This document shows, one piece after another, positions 9,987 through 18,493 of a stretch of DNA of 64,000 bases (position 1 is its first letter; every line of letters begins with the position of its first letter). The stretch is from Stutzerimonas stutzeri (GTDB lineage: Bacteria > Pseudomonadota > Gammaproteobacteria > Pseudomonadales > Pseudomonadaceae), in NCBI RefSeq assembly GCF_038561965.1, contig NZ_CP139348.1, forward strand, positions 806,001 through 870,000, given 5' to 3'. The notes beneath the pieces were generated by a model. It made no database searches. It worked only from the letters and a program-made list of their open reading frames with translations, and had not been told where the DNA came from. Position numbers and translations under genes: made by a program.

Positions 9987-11177
9987 GTGCAAGTTATCGA
10001 TCGGCGAAAAGCCCTGAGTATCGCGCCCATCTGGCGACTCGCGTTTCGCCCGTTCTTTCTCGCCGGCGCCGTTTACGCGCTGCTGGCGATTCCGCTCTGG
10101 GTAGCGACCTGGACCGGCCACTGGCCGGGTTTTCAGCCCACCGGAGGCTGGCTGGCCTGGCACCGCCACGAAATGCTGTTCGGTTTCGCCATGGCGATCG
10201 TTGCCGGCTTTCTGCTCACCGCGGTGCAGACCTGGACCGGCCAAACGGCGCCATCGGGCAATCGCCTGGTAGGCCTGGCGGCGGTCTGGTTGGCGGCTCG
10301 TCTGGGTTGGCTGTTCGGCCTGCCCGCCGAGTGGCTGGCGCCACTCGACCTGCTGTTTCTGCTGGTGCTGGTGTGGATGATGGCGCGGATGCTCTGGGCG
10401 GTGCGGCAGAAGCGCAACTACCCGATCGTGGTGGTGCTTTCCCTGATGCTCGGCGCCGATGTTCTGATTCTCACAGGCCTGGTGCAGGGCAACGACGCTC
10501 TGCAGCGCCAGGGCGTGCTGGCCGGCTTGTGGCTGGTCGCGGCGTTGATGGCGCTGATTGGCGGCCGGGTTATTCCATTCTTCACCCAGCGTGGACTGGG
10601 CAAGGTCGAGGCCGTCAAACCCTGGGTCTGGCTGGACATCGCCTTGCTGGTGGGCACCGGTGTGATCGCCTTGTTGCATGCCTTCGGCGTCGCGATGCAG
10701 CCGCACCCGGCGCTAGGCGCGCTGTTTGTCGCAATTGGTGTTGGCCATCTGCTGCGCCTGGCGCGCTGGTACGACCACGGCATCTGGAAAGTCGGGCTGC
10801 TCTGGTCACTGCATATGGCGATGCTCTGGCTGGTGGTTGCTGCGTTCGGTCTGGCGCTCTGGCATTTCGGTCTGCTGGCGCAATCCAGCCCGTCGCTGCA
10901 CGCACTGAGTGTGGGCTCCATGAGCGGGCTGATTCTGGCGATGATTGCGCGGGTGACCCTCGGCCATACGGGCCGGCCGTTACAGCTGCCGGCCGGGATT
11001 ATCGGCGCTTTCTTGCTGTTCAACCTGGGCACAGCGGCGCGGGTGTTCCTCTCCGTCGCCTGGCCGGTAGGTGGTCTGTGGCTGGCTGCGATCTGCTGGA
11101 CCCTGGCCTTCGCACTCTACGTCTGGCGCTATGCGCCGATGCTGGTCGCCGCGCGCGTAGACGGTCATCCGGGCTGA
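9987..11177 (+). CDS. nnrS: NnrS family heme-copper membrane protein
   Basis: NnrS proteins are polytopic membrane hemoproteins made under denitrifying conditions that protect cells from NO-linked stress. About 12 hydrophobic helices and the family N-terminal motif APIWRLAFRPFFLAG are present, with conserved histidines such as WHRHEMLFGF and SLHAL. The frame opens at a GTG at 9945, but the GTG at 9987 has a TGGAGG ribosome-binding site at 9974-9979 and gives 396 residues, so it is preferred. It is a single gene with its own DNR box, adjacent to the nos operon. Confidence 0.92.
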   Translation: MQVIDRRKALSIAPIWRLAFRPFFLAGAVYALLAIPLWVATWTGHWPGFQPTGGWLAWHRHEMLFGFAMAIVAGFLLTAVQTWTGQTAPSGNRLVGLAAVWLAARLGWLFGLPAEWLAPLDLLFLLVLVWMMARMLWAVRQKRNYPIVVVLSLMLGADVLILTGLVQGNDALQRQGVLAGLWLVAALMALIGGRVIPFFTQRGLGKVEAVKPWVWLDIALLVGTGVIALLHAFGVAMQPHPALGALFVAIGVGHLLRLARWYDHGIWKVGLLWSLHMAMLWLVVAAFGLALWHFGLLAQSSPSLHALSVGSMSGLILAMIARVTLGHTGRPLQLPAGIIGAFLLFNLGTAARVFLSVAWPVGGLWLAAICWTLAFALYVWRYAPMLVAARVDGHPG

Positions 11178-11198
11178 AGCCCGGCGCGTGAAATCGGG

Positions 11199-11215
11199 CA
11201 GGTGCACAGCACCTG
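11199..11215 (+). terminator. Hairpin after nnrS
   Basis: CAGGTGC-ACA-GCACCTG is a perfect 7-bp stem. A second small stem, CCGGGC-TGAA-GCCCGG at 11169-11184, overlaps the nnrS stop. No long T-run follows, so termination is plausible but unproven. Confidence 0.45.
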
Positions 11216-11295
11216 TTCGCCAAATTACCTAGCCCCAATAACGCTGCCTTGTAAGGCGGCCTGTGACTCGGCATGCGTCGAGCTCGGAGATGATG

Positions 11296-12039
11296 ATGAA
11301 AAGCGAGTTTCAGGATCGTCTGGCTGTAGTCACCGGAGCCAGCTCCGGAATCGGTCTGGCATTGTGCTCAGCCTTGCTGCAGCGGGGCGCGCGGGTGCTG
11401 GCGATGTCGCGCAGCCTCGGAGGGCTCGAGCCGCTGCTGGAAACCCATGCCGAGCAGCTGCAGTGGCTGCAAGGCGATGTCACCTCGGCCGATGATCTGG
11501 CTCAGCTGGCACGACGTGCCGCGCAGCTGGGCACGGTGCATTACCTGGTGCCCAACGCGGGTATCGCCGAGCTGGCCGACGGGCTGGACATGGCCGCGTT
11601 CGACCGCCAATGGGCGGTCAACGGTGCTGGCGCGCTGAACACCTTCGCGGCGCTGCGCAACGAACTGGCCAAGCCCGCCTCGGTAGTATTCGTCGGTACC
11701 TTTCTGATCCGTTCGGCCTTTCCCGGCCTGGCCGCGTATATCGCCAGCAAGGCGGCACTGGCTGCGCAGGCACGCACGCTGGCGGCGGAATTCGCACCGC
11801 TGGACGTGCGCATCAACATGGTCTCGCCCGGCCCGACCGCTACCGCAATCTGGGGCACGCTGGGGCTCAGTGACGACCAGCTCGAAGCGGTCGCCGACGG
11901 CGTCACCAAACGCTTGTTGCCGGGGCATTTCCTTGAGTCCGCGGCGGTGGCCAACGTGATTCTGTTCCAGCTTTCCCAGGGCGCGCGTGGCGTATTCGGT
12001 CAGGATTGGGTGGTGGACAACGGCTATACCATCAGCTGA
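11296..12039 (+). CDS. SDR family oxidoreductase with an atypical catalytic serine position
   Basis: Short-chain dehydrogenase/reductase of about 247 residues. TGASSGIG near the N-terminus binds the cofactor, NAG follows, and YIASK supplies Tyr and Lys. Thirteen residues before the Tyr, where the catalytic Ser normally sits, this protein has Thr (VGTFLIRSAFPG). The substrate is unknown. Three ATGs in tandem occur at 11290-11298; the last, 7 bases from a CGGAG, is preferred. It lies between nnrS and the HPP protein, with no FNR box seen, so involvement in denitrification rests only on position. Confidence 0.85.
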   Translation: MKSEFQDRLAVVTGASSGIGLALCSALLQRGARVLAMSRSLGGLEPLLETHAEQLQWLQGDVTSADDLAQLARRAAQLGTVHYLVPNAGIAELADGLDMAAFDRQWAVNGAGALNTFAALRNELAKPASVVFVGTFLIRSAFPGLAAYIASKAALAAQARTLAAEFAPLDVRINMVSPGPTATAIWGTLGLSDDQLEAVADGVTKRLLPGHFLESAAVANVILFQLSQGARGVFGQDWVVDNGYTIS

Positions 12040-12380
12040 TCGGTCAGCTTCGAACGGCGCCCCCAGCGGCGCCGCATCGCCACTTAGCCAGGCCGCCACG
12101 ATGGCCTGGCTGTTCCTCTCCAGCAGCGCTTTCGTTCTTGTAACAGCGTTGCGCACGGTTTTAGTGCATTTAAATTGCACTATCCGCTCAAAAGTATTCG
12201 TTAGAGATTGTTTGCACGTCCGGCCGACAATGCCGCCCGCTTTCATGCGCTGTGGCATTGCGTCGCAGCGGCTGCGACCTGACGTCGCTGCTTGCGCTGC
12301 CGGCAACCGTTGCAGTGCTGCCGAGCGAATAGCCGCTGCGCGTTATGCGCGCCTCCGCCGTCTCGATCCAAGCAGGACAC
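12040..12380. other. 341-base gap holding a 21-bp near-palindrome
   Basis: No coding frame is convincing here. The one clear element is TAGTGCA-TTTAAAT-TGCACTA at 12162-12182: two perfect 7-base arms around an AT-rich centre, 200 bases upstream of the HPP gene. It looks like a repressor or activator site. No FNR box is seen. Confidence 0.6.
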
Positions 12381-13520
12381 ATGCACGACAACCTCATCGA
12401 CTGGTTCCGCTCCTTCGTTCCCGCCCCGTTCAATGCCCCGCCGAAAGAATGGCTGCGTGCTGCAGGTGGCATCGCCATCGTCATGCTGTTGAGTGTTTTC
12501 AGCGGTTTCTGGCTATTTGGCGCGCCGTTGACGTTGCAGTTGCTAGCACCTGCGGGGGCTTCGGCGGTGTTGCTGTTCGCCGCTTCCTCCAGCCCGTTCG
12601 CTCAGCCCTGGTCGGTGCTCGGCGGCAACCTGCTGGCTACTGTGATCGGGGTCAGCCTGGGCTTGACCAGCCTTTCGCCGATGGCGGCGGCGGCGTTGTG
12701 CGTGTGCCTGGTACTGGTCTGCCTGTTCAGCCTGCGCTGCCTACATCCGCCCGGCGCGGCCCTGGCGCTGGTTGCGGTGGTTGGCAGTCCTGAAATTCAC
12801 CACCTAGGTTATGGACTGCTCTATCCGGTGGCGTTCAATTCGTTGTTGCTGCTGGCCGTGGCGCTTCTGTACAACAATCTCACGCGGCATCCGTATCCGA
12901 AACCGAGGCTGCCGCGCGAAAGCCTGCACCATACGAGCGACCCGCAGCCGAGCGAGCGCATGAGCTTCAGTCATGACGACGTCGACCGCGCGCTGCGCGA
13001 GTTCGGCGAGTATGTCGACGTGACCCGTGACGATCTTGAACGGTTGATCAAACAGACCGAGAAGCACGCGCTGCGCCGCAGCATGGGCGAGGTCACCGCA
13101 GCGGACATCATGTCCCGCGACCTCTATTCGCACACACCCGACACCTTCATCGAGCAGGCCTGGAGCACGCTGCAGCGCAATCGTCTGCGTTCGTTGCCGG
13201 TGGTGGTGAGCGAAACCCTCGAGCTGGTCGGCATCGTTACCCTGGTCGATCTGCTCAAGCATTTCCATCCACGGCCAGGACGGCTGAACTTCGGCCAGCT
13301 GAAGTTCCTGCGTGGCACCAAGCTGCGCGCCATCATGAGCTCCCCGGTGGTCTCGGTGACGCCCGATACGCACATGGTCGAGCTGGTCTATCTGCTTTCT
13401 GACCGTGGTCTGCATTGCCTGCCGGTGGTGGATGCCGAGCGGCGCCTGGTCGGCATGATCACCCAGACCGACCTGATCGCCGCGCTGTATCGCAACTGGC
13501 TTCGACACCTGCCGGACTGA
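12381..13520 (+). CDS. HPP family membrane protein with C-terminal CBS domain pair
   Basis: About 379 residues. The N-terminal half has four hydrophobic helices and the name-giving motif LHPPGA near residue 125, with PAGASAVLLF upstream: the HPP domain. The C-terminal half (about 240-375) holds two CBS repeats (each with D-x-M-S and a G-x-I/V-T-x-x-D-L pattern), which usually sense adenosyl ligands. HPP proteins of plants and cyanobacteria have been reported to move nitrite across membranes, so a nitrite transporter role is a reasonable inference in this setting. The start at 12381 follows a GCAGGA and begins the conserved part. Confidence 0.88.
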   Translation: MHDNLIDWFRSFVPAPFNAPPKEWLRAAGGIAIVMLLSVFSGFWLFGAPLTLQLLAPAGASAVLLFAASSSPFAQPWSVLGGNLLATVIGVSLGLTSLSPMAAAALCVCLVLVCLFSLRCLHPPGAALALVAVVGSPEIHHLGYGLLYPVAFNSLLLLAVALLYNNLTRHPYPKPRLPRESLHHTSDPQPSERMSFSHDDVDRALREFGEYVDVTRDDLERLIKQTEKHALRRSMGEVTAADIMSRDLYSHTPDTFIEQAWSTLQRNRLRSLPVVVSETLELVGIVTLVDLLKHFHPRPGRLNFGQLKFLRGTKLRAIMSSPVVSVTPDTHMVELVYLLSDRGLHCLPVVDAERRLVGMITQTDLIAALYRNWLRHLPD

Positions 13521-13529
13521 AGTTCGGCT

Positions 13530-14390
13530 TCAGAGCGGGTAATACCAGCGTGACCAATCGTATTCGTCGCGTGCCACTTCGCGCAGCATTTCCACCGCCT
13601 TGAGCAGCGCCGGCGATTCGCTGGCCCGCGCATGCATCAGGTACACCGGATAGCTGAATTCCGGGGCATGTTCGACCCGCTCGAGCAGGCCTTCGTCGAG
13701 ATAGCGCTGCACCACCCGCGTACGGAAATACCCACGCCCGCCGCATTGCAGCAGATATTGCAGGGCCAGCGGCCCGAGGCTGAAGGTGAGTGCGGCGCGG
13801 GTGTGTTCGGGCAGCGCCTGGTCATGCTGCTTGCGAAACGCCGGTCCCCAGTCGATGTACAGATAAGGCGCTGGCAGGCTTTTGTGCGCCACTTGAATCA
13901 GCTTCTCTTCCAGTAGCTGTTCCACCTGCAGGCCCGGTCGGTACTCCGGCTGATGCACCAGTGCCGCGTCCAGCGTGCCAAGCTCGAGTTTGTGCTGCAG
14001 TTCGGCGTCGCTGGCAACCTCGCTGCGCAAGGCGTGGCCGGGCAGCGTCTGACGCAGGCGTTGCACCCAGGCCAGCATCAGTGGGTTGCACAGACTCACT
14101 TCGGCCCCCAGCGTGAGCATTTCTCCGTATCCCTGCGGCAGCGGCAGATCTCGCCGCGCGGCCTCCCAGGTCTGCACCAGTTGCCGTGCATAGGCCGCAA
14201 AGCGCTCGCCGTCGGTAGTCAGACGAGCACCCGCTCGATTGCGCACGAAGAGCTTGCAGCTCAGCTGGCTTTCCAGGTTCTGAATGCGCGCGGTGACAGC
14301 GGTCTGGGTGATATGCAGTCGCTCGGCAGTGGCGATGAAGCTGCCGCTGCGGATGATCTCGAGAAAGGTGCGGGCGAGATCGATGTCCAT
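13530..14390 (-). CDS. LysR family transcriptional regulator
   Basis: LysR-type regulator of 286 residues. The N-terminal winged helix-turn-helix spans about 2-60 (LARTFLEIIRSGSF, then HITQTAVTARIQNLE), followed by a substrate-binding domain. The Met at 14390 starts the conserved DNA-binding domain; a frame extension upstream to 14435 is not needed. It lies 65 bases downstream of fimT on the same strand and is convergent with the HPP gene. Targets and effector are unknown. Confidence 0.9.
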   Translation of the reverse strand: MDIDLARTFLEIIRSGSFIATAERLHITQTAVTARIQNLESQLSCKLFVRNRAGARLTTDGERFAAYARQLVQTWEAARRDLPLPQGYGEMLTLGAEVSLCNPLMLAWVQRLRQTLPGHALRSEVASDAELQHKLELGTLDAALVHQPEYRPGLQVEQLLEEKLIQVAHKSLPAPYLYIDWGPAFRKQHDQALPEHTRAALTFSLGPLALQYLLQCGGRGYFRTRVVQRYLDEGLLERVEHAPEFSYPVYLMHARASESPALLKAVEMLREVARDEYDWSRWYYPL

Positions 14391-14455
14391 GTGCGAGCCC
14401 CGAGTTGGTTTGGGTTGCGATTGTAGCAACCGCAACGGCGCGGGTTACGCACCAA

Positions 14456-14971
14456 TCACGAGCAGTTACCGGTCTGGGTACGCGTGAGCGTGATGCGACC
14501 GGTCACCGAGAGGGTAAGCGCGCGCTCCTGGCTGCCGAGCGGGGAGGCGCGGCAGATGGTCAGCGATGCGGGCGTGGAGCCGAAGCCGCTTGGCAGGAAG
14601 GTCAGCTCGCGTACCGTGGAAGAGAGCAGATAGCCAGGGTTGGCTGCTGGGAAGCGCCGGATCACCGTACTGCCGGAGCGTATCACCCAGCCCTGTTCCC
14701 ACCCGGCGCTGGCGTCGCACGTCGCACCGTTGCTGGAGCTGCATAGCGTCACCGGGCTATTGCGCTTCATGGCCTCGCTGCGGGCGAGCTGAGCGCTGGC
14801 CGAAAAGTCCGTGGTGTAGGTACGCAGCCGACTGTTGAGCACGATGCTGTCGTAGCCCGGCACGGCAATGGCCGCGAGCACGGCCAGTATCGCCAGCGTC
14901 ACCATCACTTCTATGAGGGTGAATGCGGCCTGGCGGGCACTCGTGGCTTGTTGGCGTTTACGGTATGTCAT
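14456..14971 (-). CDS. fimT: FimT/FimU-type minor pseudopilin (GspH domain)
   Basis: Type IV pilus minor prepilin, probably part of the tip complex. The leader ends in A and mature residues begin FTLIEVMVTLAILAVLAAI, the prepilin peptidase motif with Glu at +5. The C-terminal GspH domain has a conserved Cys pair (TLCSSSN and the C-terminal GNCS). The 171-residue start at 14971 has an AGGGGA ribosome-binding site overlapping the pilY1 stop, so it is the last gene of the pilin operon. The frame extends upstream inside pilY1 but without a start signal. Confidence 0.88.
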   Translation of the reverse strand: MTYRKRQQATSARQAAFTLIEVMVTLAILAVLAAIAVPGYDSIVLNSRLRTYTTDFSASAQLARSEAMKRNSPVTLCSSSNGATCDASAGWEQGWVIRSGSTVIRRFPAANPGYLLSSTVRELTFLPSGFGSTPASLTICRASPLGSQERALTLSVTGRITLTRTQTGNCS

Positions 14972-14979
14972 GCCGTCCC

Positions 14980-17900
14980 CTACTGCTCGATGTTCCAGAA
15001 CACCCGGGAGGTCGGTTGCATGACCGAGGCTGGGTTGATCGGCGGGCTGCCTTGCAAGGGCGAAGACGGATCTGCACCGATCACGAACGGCACGGTGGTC
15101 ACGCCGTCGTCCAGCGTCACCATGCCGGCCACCGGTGAGGGCGGCAGACCATCGCCGACCACGTCGTGATAGACGCCCTGGCCGGTCAGGTAGTTGACGG
15201 TGTAGACGCGCGTTTCGCCGAGTCCCGAACATACGCCGGCGTTCGGCACGCGAGGCTGATGGGTGCTGAAGGTGACATCGCCGAACACGGTGATTGCCGA
15301 GGTCACCACTTGCTCGGTGTTATCGAGCTGCAGGTACCAGCCCTTTTTCTGCCCCAGGTTGGCGGCAGTCGGTGCGCTCTGAGTGGTCACGCTGAGTAGC
15401 GAACCAAGGCAGAGCAGATTGGCGCCGCAGGTACCCGCCTCGCTGGTGAGCCAGTTGGCGTCGCTTGGGCGGTCGCGCAGCATGAAGAAGTAGTTTGAGG
15501 TGGCTGCCGCGTCATCGTAGTCGAGGAGCGGTTTTTCCCGGTCGCCGGAGCCGAGCATGAGCACGTAGTCGGCGCCATCGGCGACGATGTCCGGGGCAAA
15601 CATGAACTTGCGGTTCCGTGTGCAGGTGCCAGCAGTGGCGCAGCCAAGGGCGGCGATGCGAGTGATGCCCCACTGTTGCGGGGCGGCTGCGCCCATGGTG
15701 ATGCGGTAGACATTGCCGCCAAGGTCGGCAAGGTAGCCGTAAAGGGCCTGGCCGGAACTATTGCGTACCAGGGTGATATCCGAAACCACGCTGCGCAGAG
15801 TGTCGAATGTCTTGAGCAGTTCGCCACTGTCGGCATCGAGCACATAGACCTTGTTGCCCTTGGTGGCGCTGGTGCAGGTGTTCGGGTCGCCGTCCTCACA
15901 GCTGTCGTAGCCGCCGCCCATGATCAACATCGGCAGTGCGCCTGAACCATAGCCGCTGGCCTTGAGCGACTTGGGTGGCGCCCAGGTCTGGCCGATGCCG
16001 CTGAAACCGTCGCTGCAGTCGCTGTCGCTGACGCTGCCATCGGCGGCGAAGTTGTTCGGACAGCCACGTTTCCATTTCAGCGCCGGCGTCGCCGGATCGC
16101 TCACATTGAAGGCGTACAGCGCTCTTCCGCCTCGACGCATGGTCGCGTAGATCCAGGCGGTGGAGTCGCTCTGGTAGGCCACGACCGGACCATCCATGCC
16201 GTATGCCTTGGGTTTTGGCGTCGAGGTACCGGTAAAGCCAGGAAAACTGATGGGAATGTTGTTGTCATAGAGCCGCTTGATCTTGCCGTAGAACTCCGGC
16301 GGCATGAATGACCAGAGCTCGCTGCCTGCGGCGTGGGTACCGAGCGCATTGGTTCGATTGCCCACTACGGCACGCAATGCACCATCGTTGCCACCATAGA
16401 ACGCCACCACGCTCGGGCTGCCGGTACTGCCGTAATTGATCGCTACCGGGCGCGAATGCACCACGTCGCCGTGCGCCGAAGGGCGCATTTCGCTGACGTT
16501 GCCATTGCCGTTCTCGTCTTTGATATCGACGCCGCGGGCCCAGTTGATTATGGCTGTGCGTTCGCTGTCATTGGCTACGCCCAGGGTCGTTGCCGTTATC
16601 GCGTTGTTGGTGGTCGAAAAGCTGGTTAACGACGTGCAGCCACCGGCTGCGCCGCAGGTGAACATGTTGCGAGAGCTAGATGCCCGCAGCAGATAAGCCT
16701 GGCCGCCTTTCTCGACGATGTTGCCATCCGGACTGTTGGACCCGCTCGAATCCCCCCCCGTCAGGCAGTTGCCGCGGGCGCTGAAGCTCCAGTAGCTATC
16801 TGCTGCGGCCGGCGTCCAGAAGCTGCGTGCGCACTCGGTGATAAATCCGGTGTTGCTGTTGATGGCGCTTGCGCTGTCGGCATCGAGCAGACGAAGGTCG
16901 GAGCCGATGTAGCCGAGCTTGTACTGCTTGAGATTGCCATGCCAACGCGGGAATCCGTCTTCGTCCGGACGGAACATGCCGATAAAGACCTGGTTCAGGT
17001 AGGTGCCTTGGGCATTGACGCTGACCGGCAGGCTGACCGAGGCGAATACGCTGTTGGTCGCCTGAACTTCAGAAAAGACGGCATTGAGGGCGTCGACGAT
17101 CTGGTTGCCGGTACTGCTGACATCGAAATACTTGCCGTCGCTGGTGCGCGCCATGCTTTGCAGAAGTGCCGTCCAGCCGGGCCCCTGACCGGTCGTATCA
17201 CGGTTGACGTCGATCGTATAGGTAGTGATCTGCTGGCTGCTTTTCTTCATGAAGCGCGCCCACTCATCCGCGATATTGTCCTGCGAGCCGCTTGGCGTGA
17301 TGGGAATTGTGGTGGTGGATCCACCCAGGCCGGCCAACGCTGTCGTTGCCTGAGCAATATCGGAGGCGCTGTCCTGCGCGGGGCCGTTACTGATGTAGAT
17401 GATGTAATTCTTGCCGCAGCCTGAAATGATCGGTGACAGATACGAGGTGGCAGTCTTGCTCGCTAACGCGTTGTTGGGCAGTGCGTAGATGGCGTTGGAG
17501 GCGGCCGTTCCGCTGATATTGCCGGCGTAATCGGCCTTGGCCTTGTTATTTCCTGCGTGCGGTGTGGCGCCAGCGAAATACAGATAAGCCTCCTGCATCG
17601 CCCTGCTTACCTTGCCGCCGTTCGACTTATCACCGTTCTCGTGGAAACTGGCCACTAGATCGACCATACGTGTTTTATTCGCTACGTCCATCTGCCGCAA
17701 GGCCGCCCGTACATAAGCGCCATCCGAACCGGAGTTGCCGTTGCCGGTCTCCGTAAACATCATGATGCCGAGGCGAAACTTGTCCAGCGGTAGCGCGCTG
17801 ACCACTGAGCGCAACGCGGCCATCTCGTTGCTGAATGCAGTGTTCCAGTTGGCCGTGTTGTCGAGGATGATCAGCACGTTCGGCGCCCCGGTCGCGCTGC

Positions 17901-17997
17901 CAGGTACACCAACGAACAGATCAATATCCTCGGCTACAGCCAGTTGGCTCAGGCTGGCGGCTAACGCCAGCAGCAGGCGGCTAAGATGGGTTTTCAT
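14980..17997 (-). CDS. pilY1: PilY1-like type IV pilus tip adhesin
   Basis: Large pilus-associated adhesin/mechanosensor of 1005 residues. A Sec signal (1-22) precedes an N-terminal von Willebrand A-like domain beginning NVLIILDNTANW; the usual MIDAS DxSxS is here DNTAN. The second half (from about 500) is the C-terminal beta-propeller of the PilY1/PilC family, with FYGGNDGALRAV, LDADSGELL and a Cys-rich insert. RPDEDGFPRWHGNLKQ is a hallmark motif. It lies between pilX and fimT in the minor pilin operon. Confidence 0.9.
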   Translation of the reverse strand: MKTHLSRLLLALAASLSQLAVAEDIDLFVGVPGSATGAPNVLIILDNTANWNTAFSNEMAALRSVVSALPLDKFRLGIMMFTETGNGNSGSDGAYVRAALRQMDVANKTRMVDLVASFHENGDKSNGGKVSRAMQEAYLYFAGATPHAGNNKAKADYAGNISGTAASNAIYALPNNALASKTATSYLSPIISGCGKNYIIYISNGPAQDSASDIAQATTALAGLGGSTTTIPITPSGSQDNIADEWARFMKKSSQQITTYTIDVNRDTTGQGPGWTALLQSMARTSDGKYFDVSSTGNQIVDALNAVFSEVQATNSVFASVSLPVSVNAQGTYLNQVFIGMFRPDEDGFPRWHGNLKQYKLGYIGSDLRLLDADSASAINSNTGFITECARSFWTPAAADSYWSFSARGNCLTGGDSSGSNSPDGNIVEKGGQAYLLRASSSRNMFTCGAAGGCTSLTSFSTTNNAITATTLGVANDSERTAIINWARGVDIKDENGNGNVSEMRPSAHGDVVHSRPVAINYGSTGSPSVVAFYGGNDGALRAVVGNRTNALGTHAAGSELWSFMPPEFYGKIKRLYDNNIPISFPGFTGTSTPKPKAYGMDGPVVAYQSDSTAWIYATMRRGGRALYAFNVSDPATPALKWKRGCPNNFAADGSVSDSDCSDGFSGIGQTWAPPKSLKASGYGSGALPMLIMGGGYDSCEDGDPNTCTSATKGNKVYVLDADSGELLKTFDTLRSVVSDITLVRNSSGQALYGYLADLGGNVYRITMGAAAPQQWGITRIAALGCATAGTCTRNRKFMFAPDIVADGADYVLMLGSGDREKPLLDYDDAAATSNYFFMLRDRPSDANWLTSEAGTCGANLLCLGSLLSVTTQSAPTAANLGQKKGWYLQLDNTEQVVTSAITVFGDVTFSTHQPRVPNAGVCSGLGETRVYTVNYLTGQGVYHDVVGDGLPPSPVAGMVTLDDGVTTVPFVIGADPSSPLQGSPPINPASVMQPTSRVFWNIEQ

Positions 17998-18019
17998 GCG
18001 CTTACCTCGTAGGCCGACT

Positions 18020-18493
18020 TCATGGGCACAGCTGGTTCTTGCGAGCGTCAGAGAGCAACAGGCGGATGCCGGAGCGCACCCGCACCGATGCGCCGGTGCC
18101 AGGGTCCAGGACGCTGGCGACCAGCTCCCACTCGGTATTCCAGGTAGAACTGGACATGCCTTCCAGAGTCAGGCTGCTGGGCGCCACAGCGCTGGCCAGG
18201 CTGGTTCTGAGGCACTGGGGTGCGGCCAGCGCGACCTCATAGTCATCCGCGCCGTCCCGGTTGATATCAATGCCGATCGTTTGCGCGGAGGGCGTGGTAA
18301 GGCTCAGTGAAGGAATCACCTGCTCGATGGCGTTATCCGCCGCCGCCAGCGCTTCGTTGCGCCATTGCTGGTTACCCACTACGTCCAGGTTGACCTTGGT
18401 CAGGGTGTAGGACGAGGTCACCATCACCGTCAGCAGGAGCAGCATGATCAATGCGGTGATCAGGGCGAAGCCGCGGGACTCGGATGCGTTCAT
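18020..18493 (-). CDS. pilX: PilX minor pilin
   Basis: Type IV pilus minor pilin of 157 residues. After a short leader (MNASESRG), mature residues start FALITALIMLLLLTVMV, lacking the +5 Glu, which is typical of PilX. The soluble part has a Cys pair (PQCL and NQLCP). Its ATG overlaps the pilW stop by four bases (ATGA), so the two are translationally coupled. The open frame continues upstream into pilW but has no prepilin leader there. Confidence 0.88.
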   Translation of the reverse strand: MNASESRGFALITALIMLLLLTVMVTSSYTLTKVNLDVVGNQQWRNEALAAADNAIEQVIPSLSLTTPSAQTIGIDINRDGADDYEVALAAPQCLRTSLASAVAPSSLTLEGMSSSTWNTEWELVASVLDPGTGASVRVRSGIRLLLSDARKNQLCP

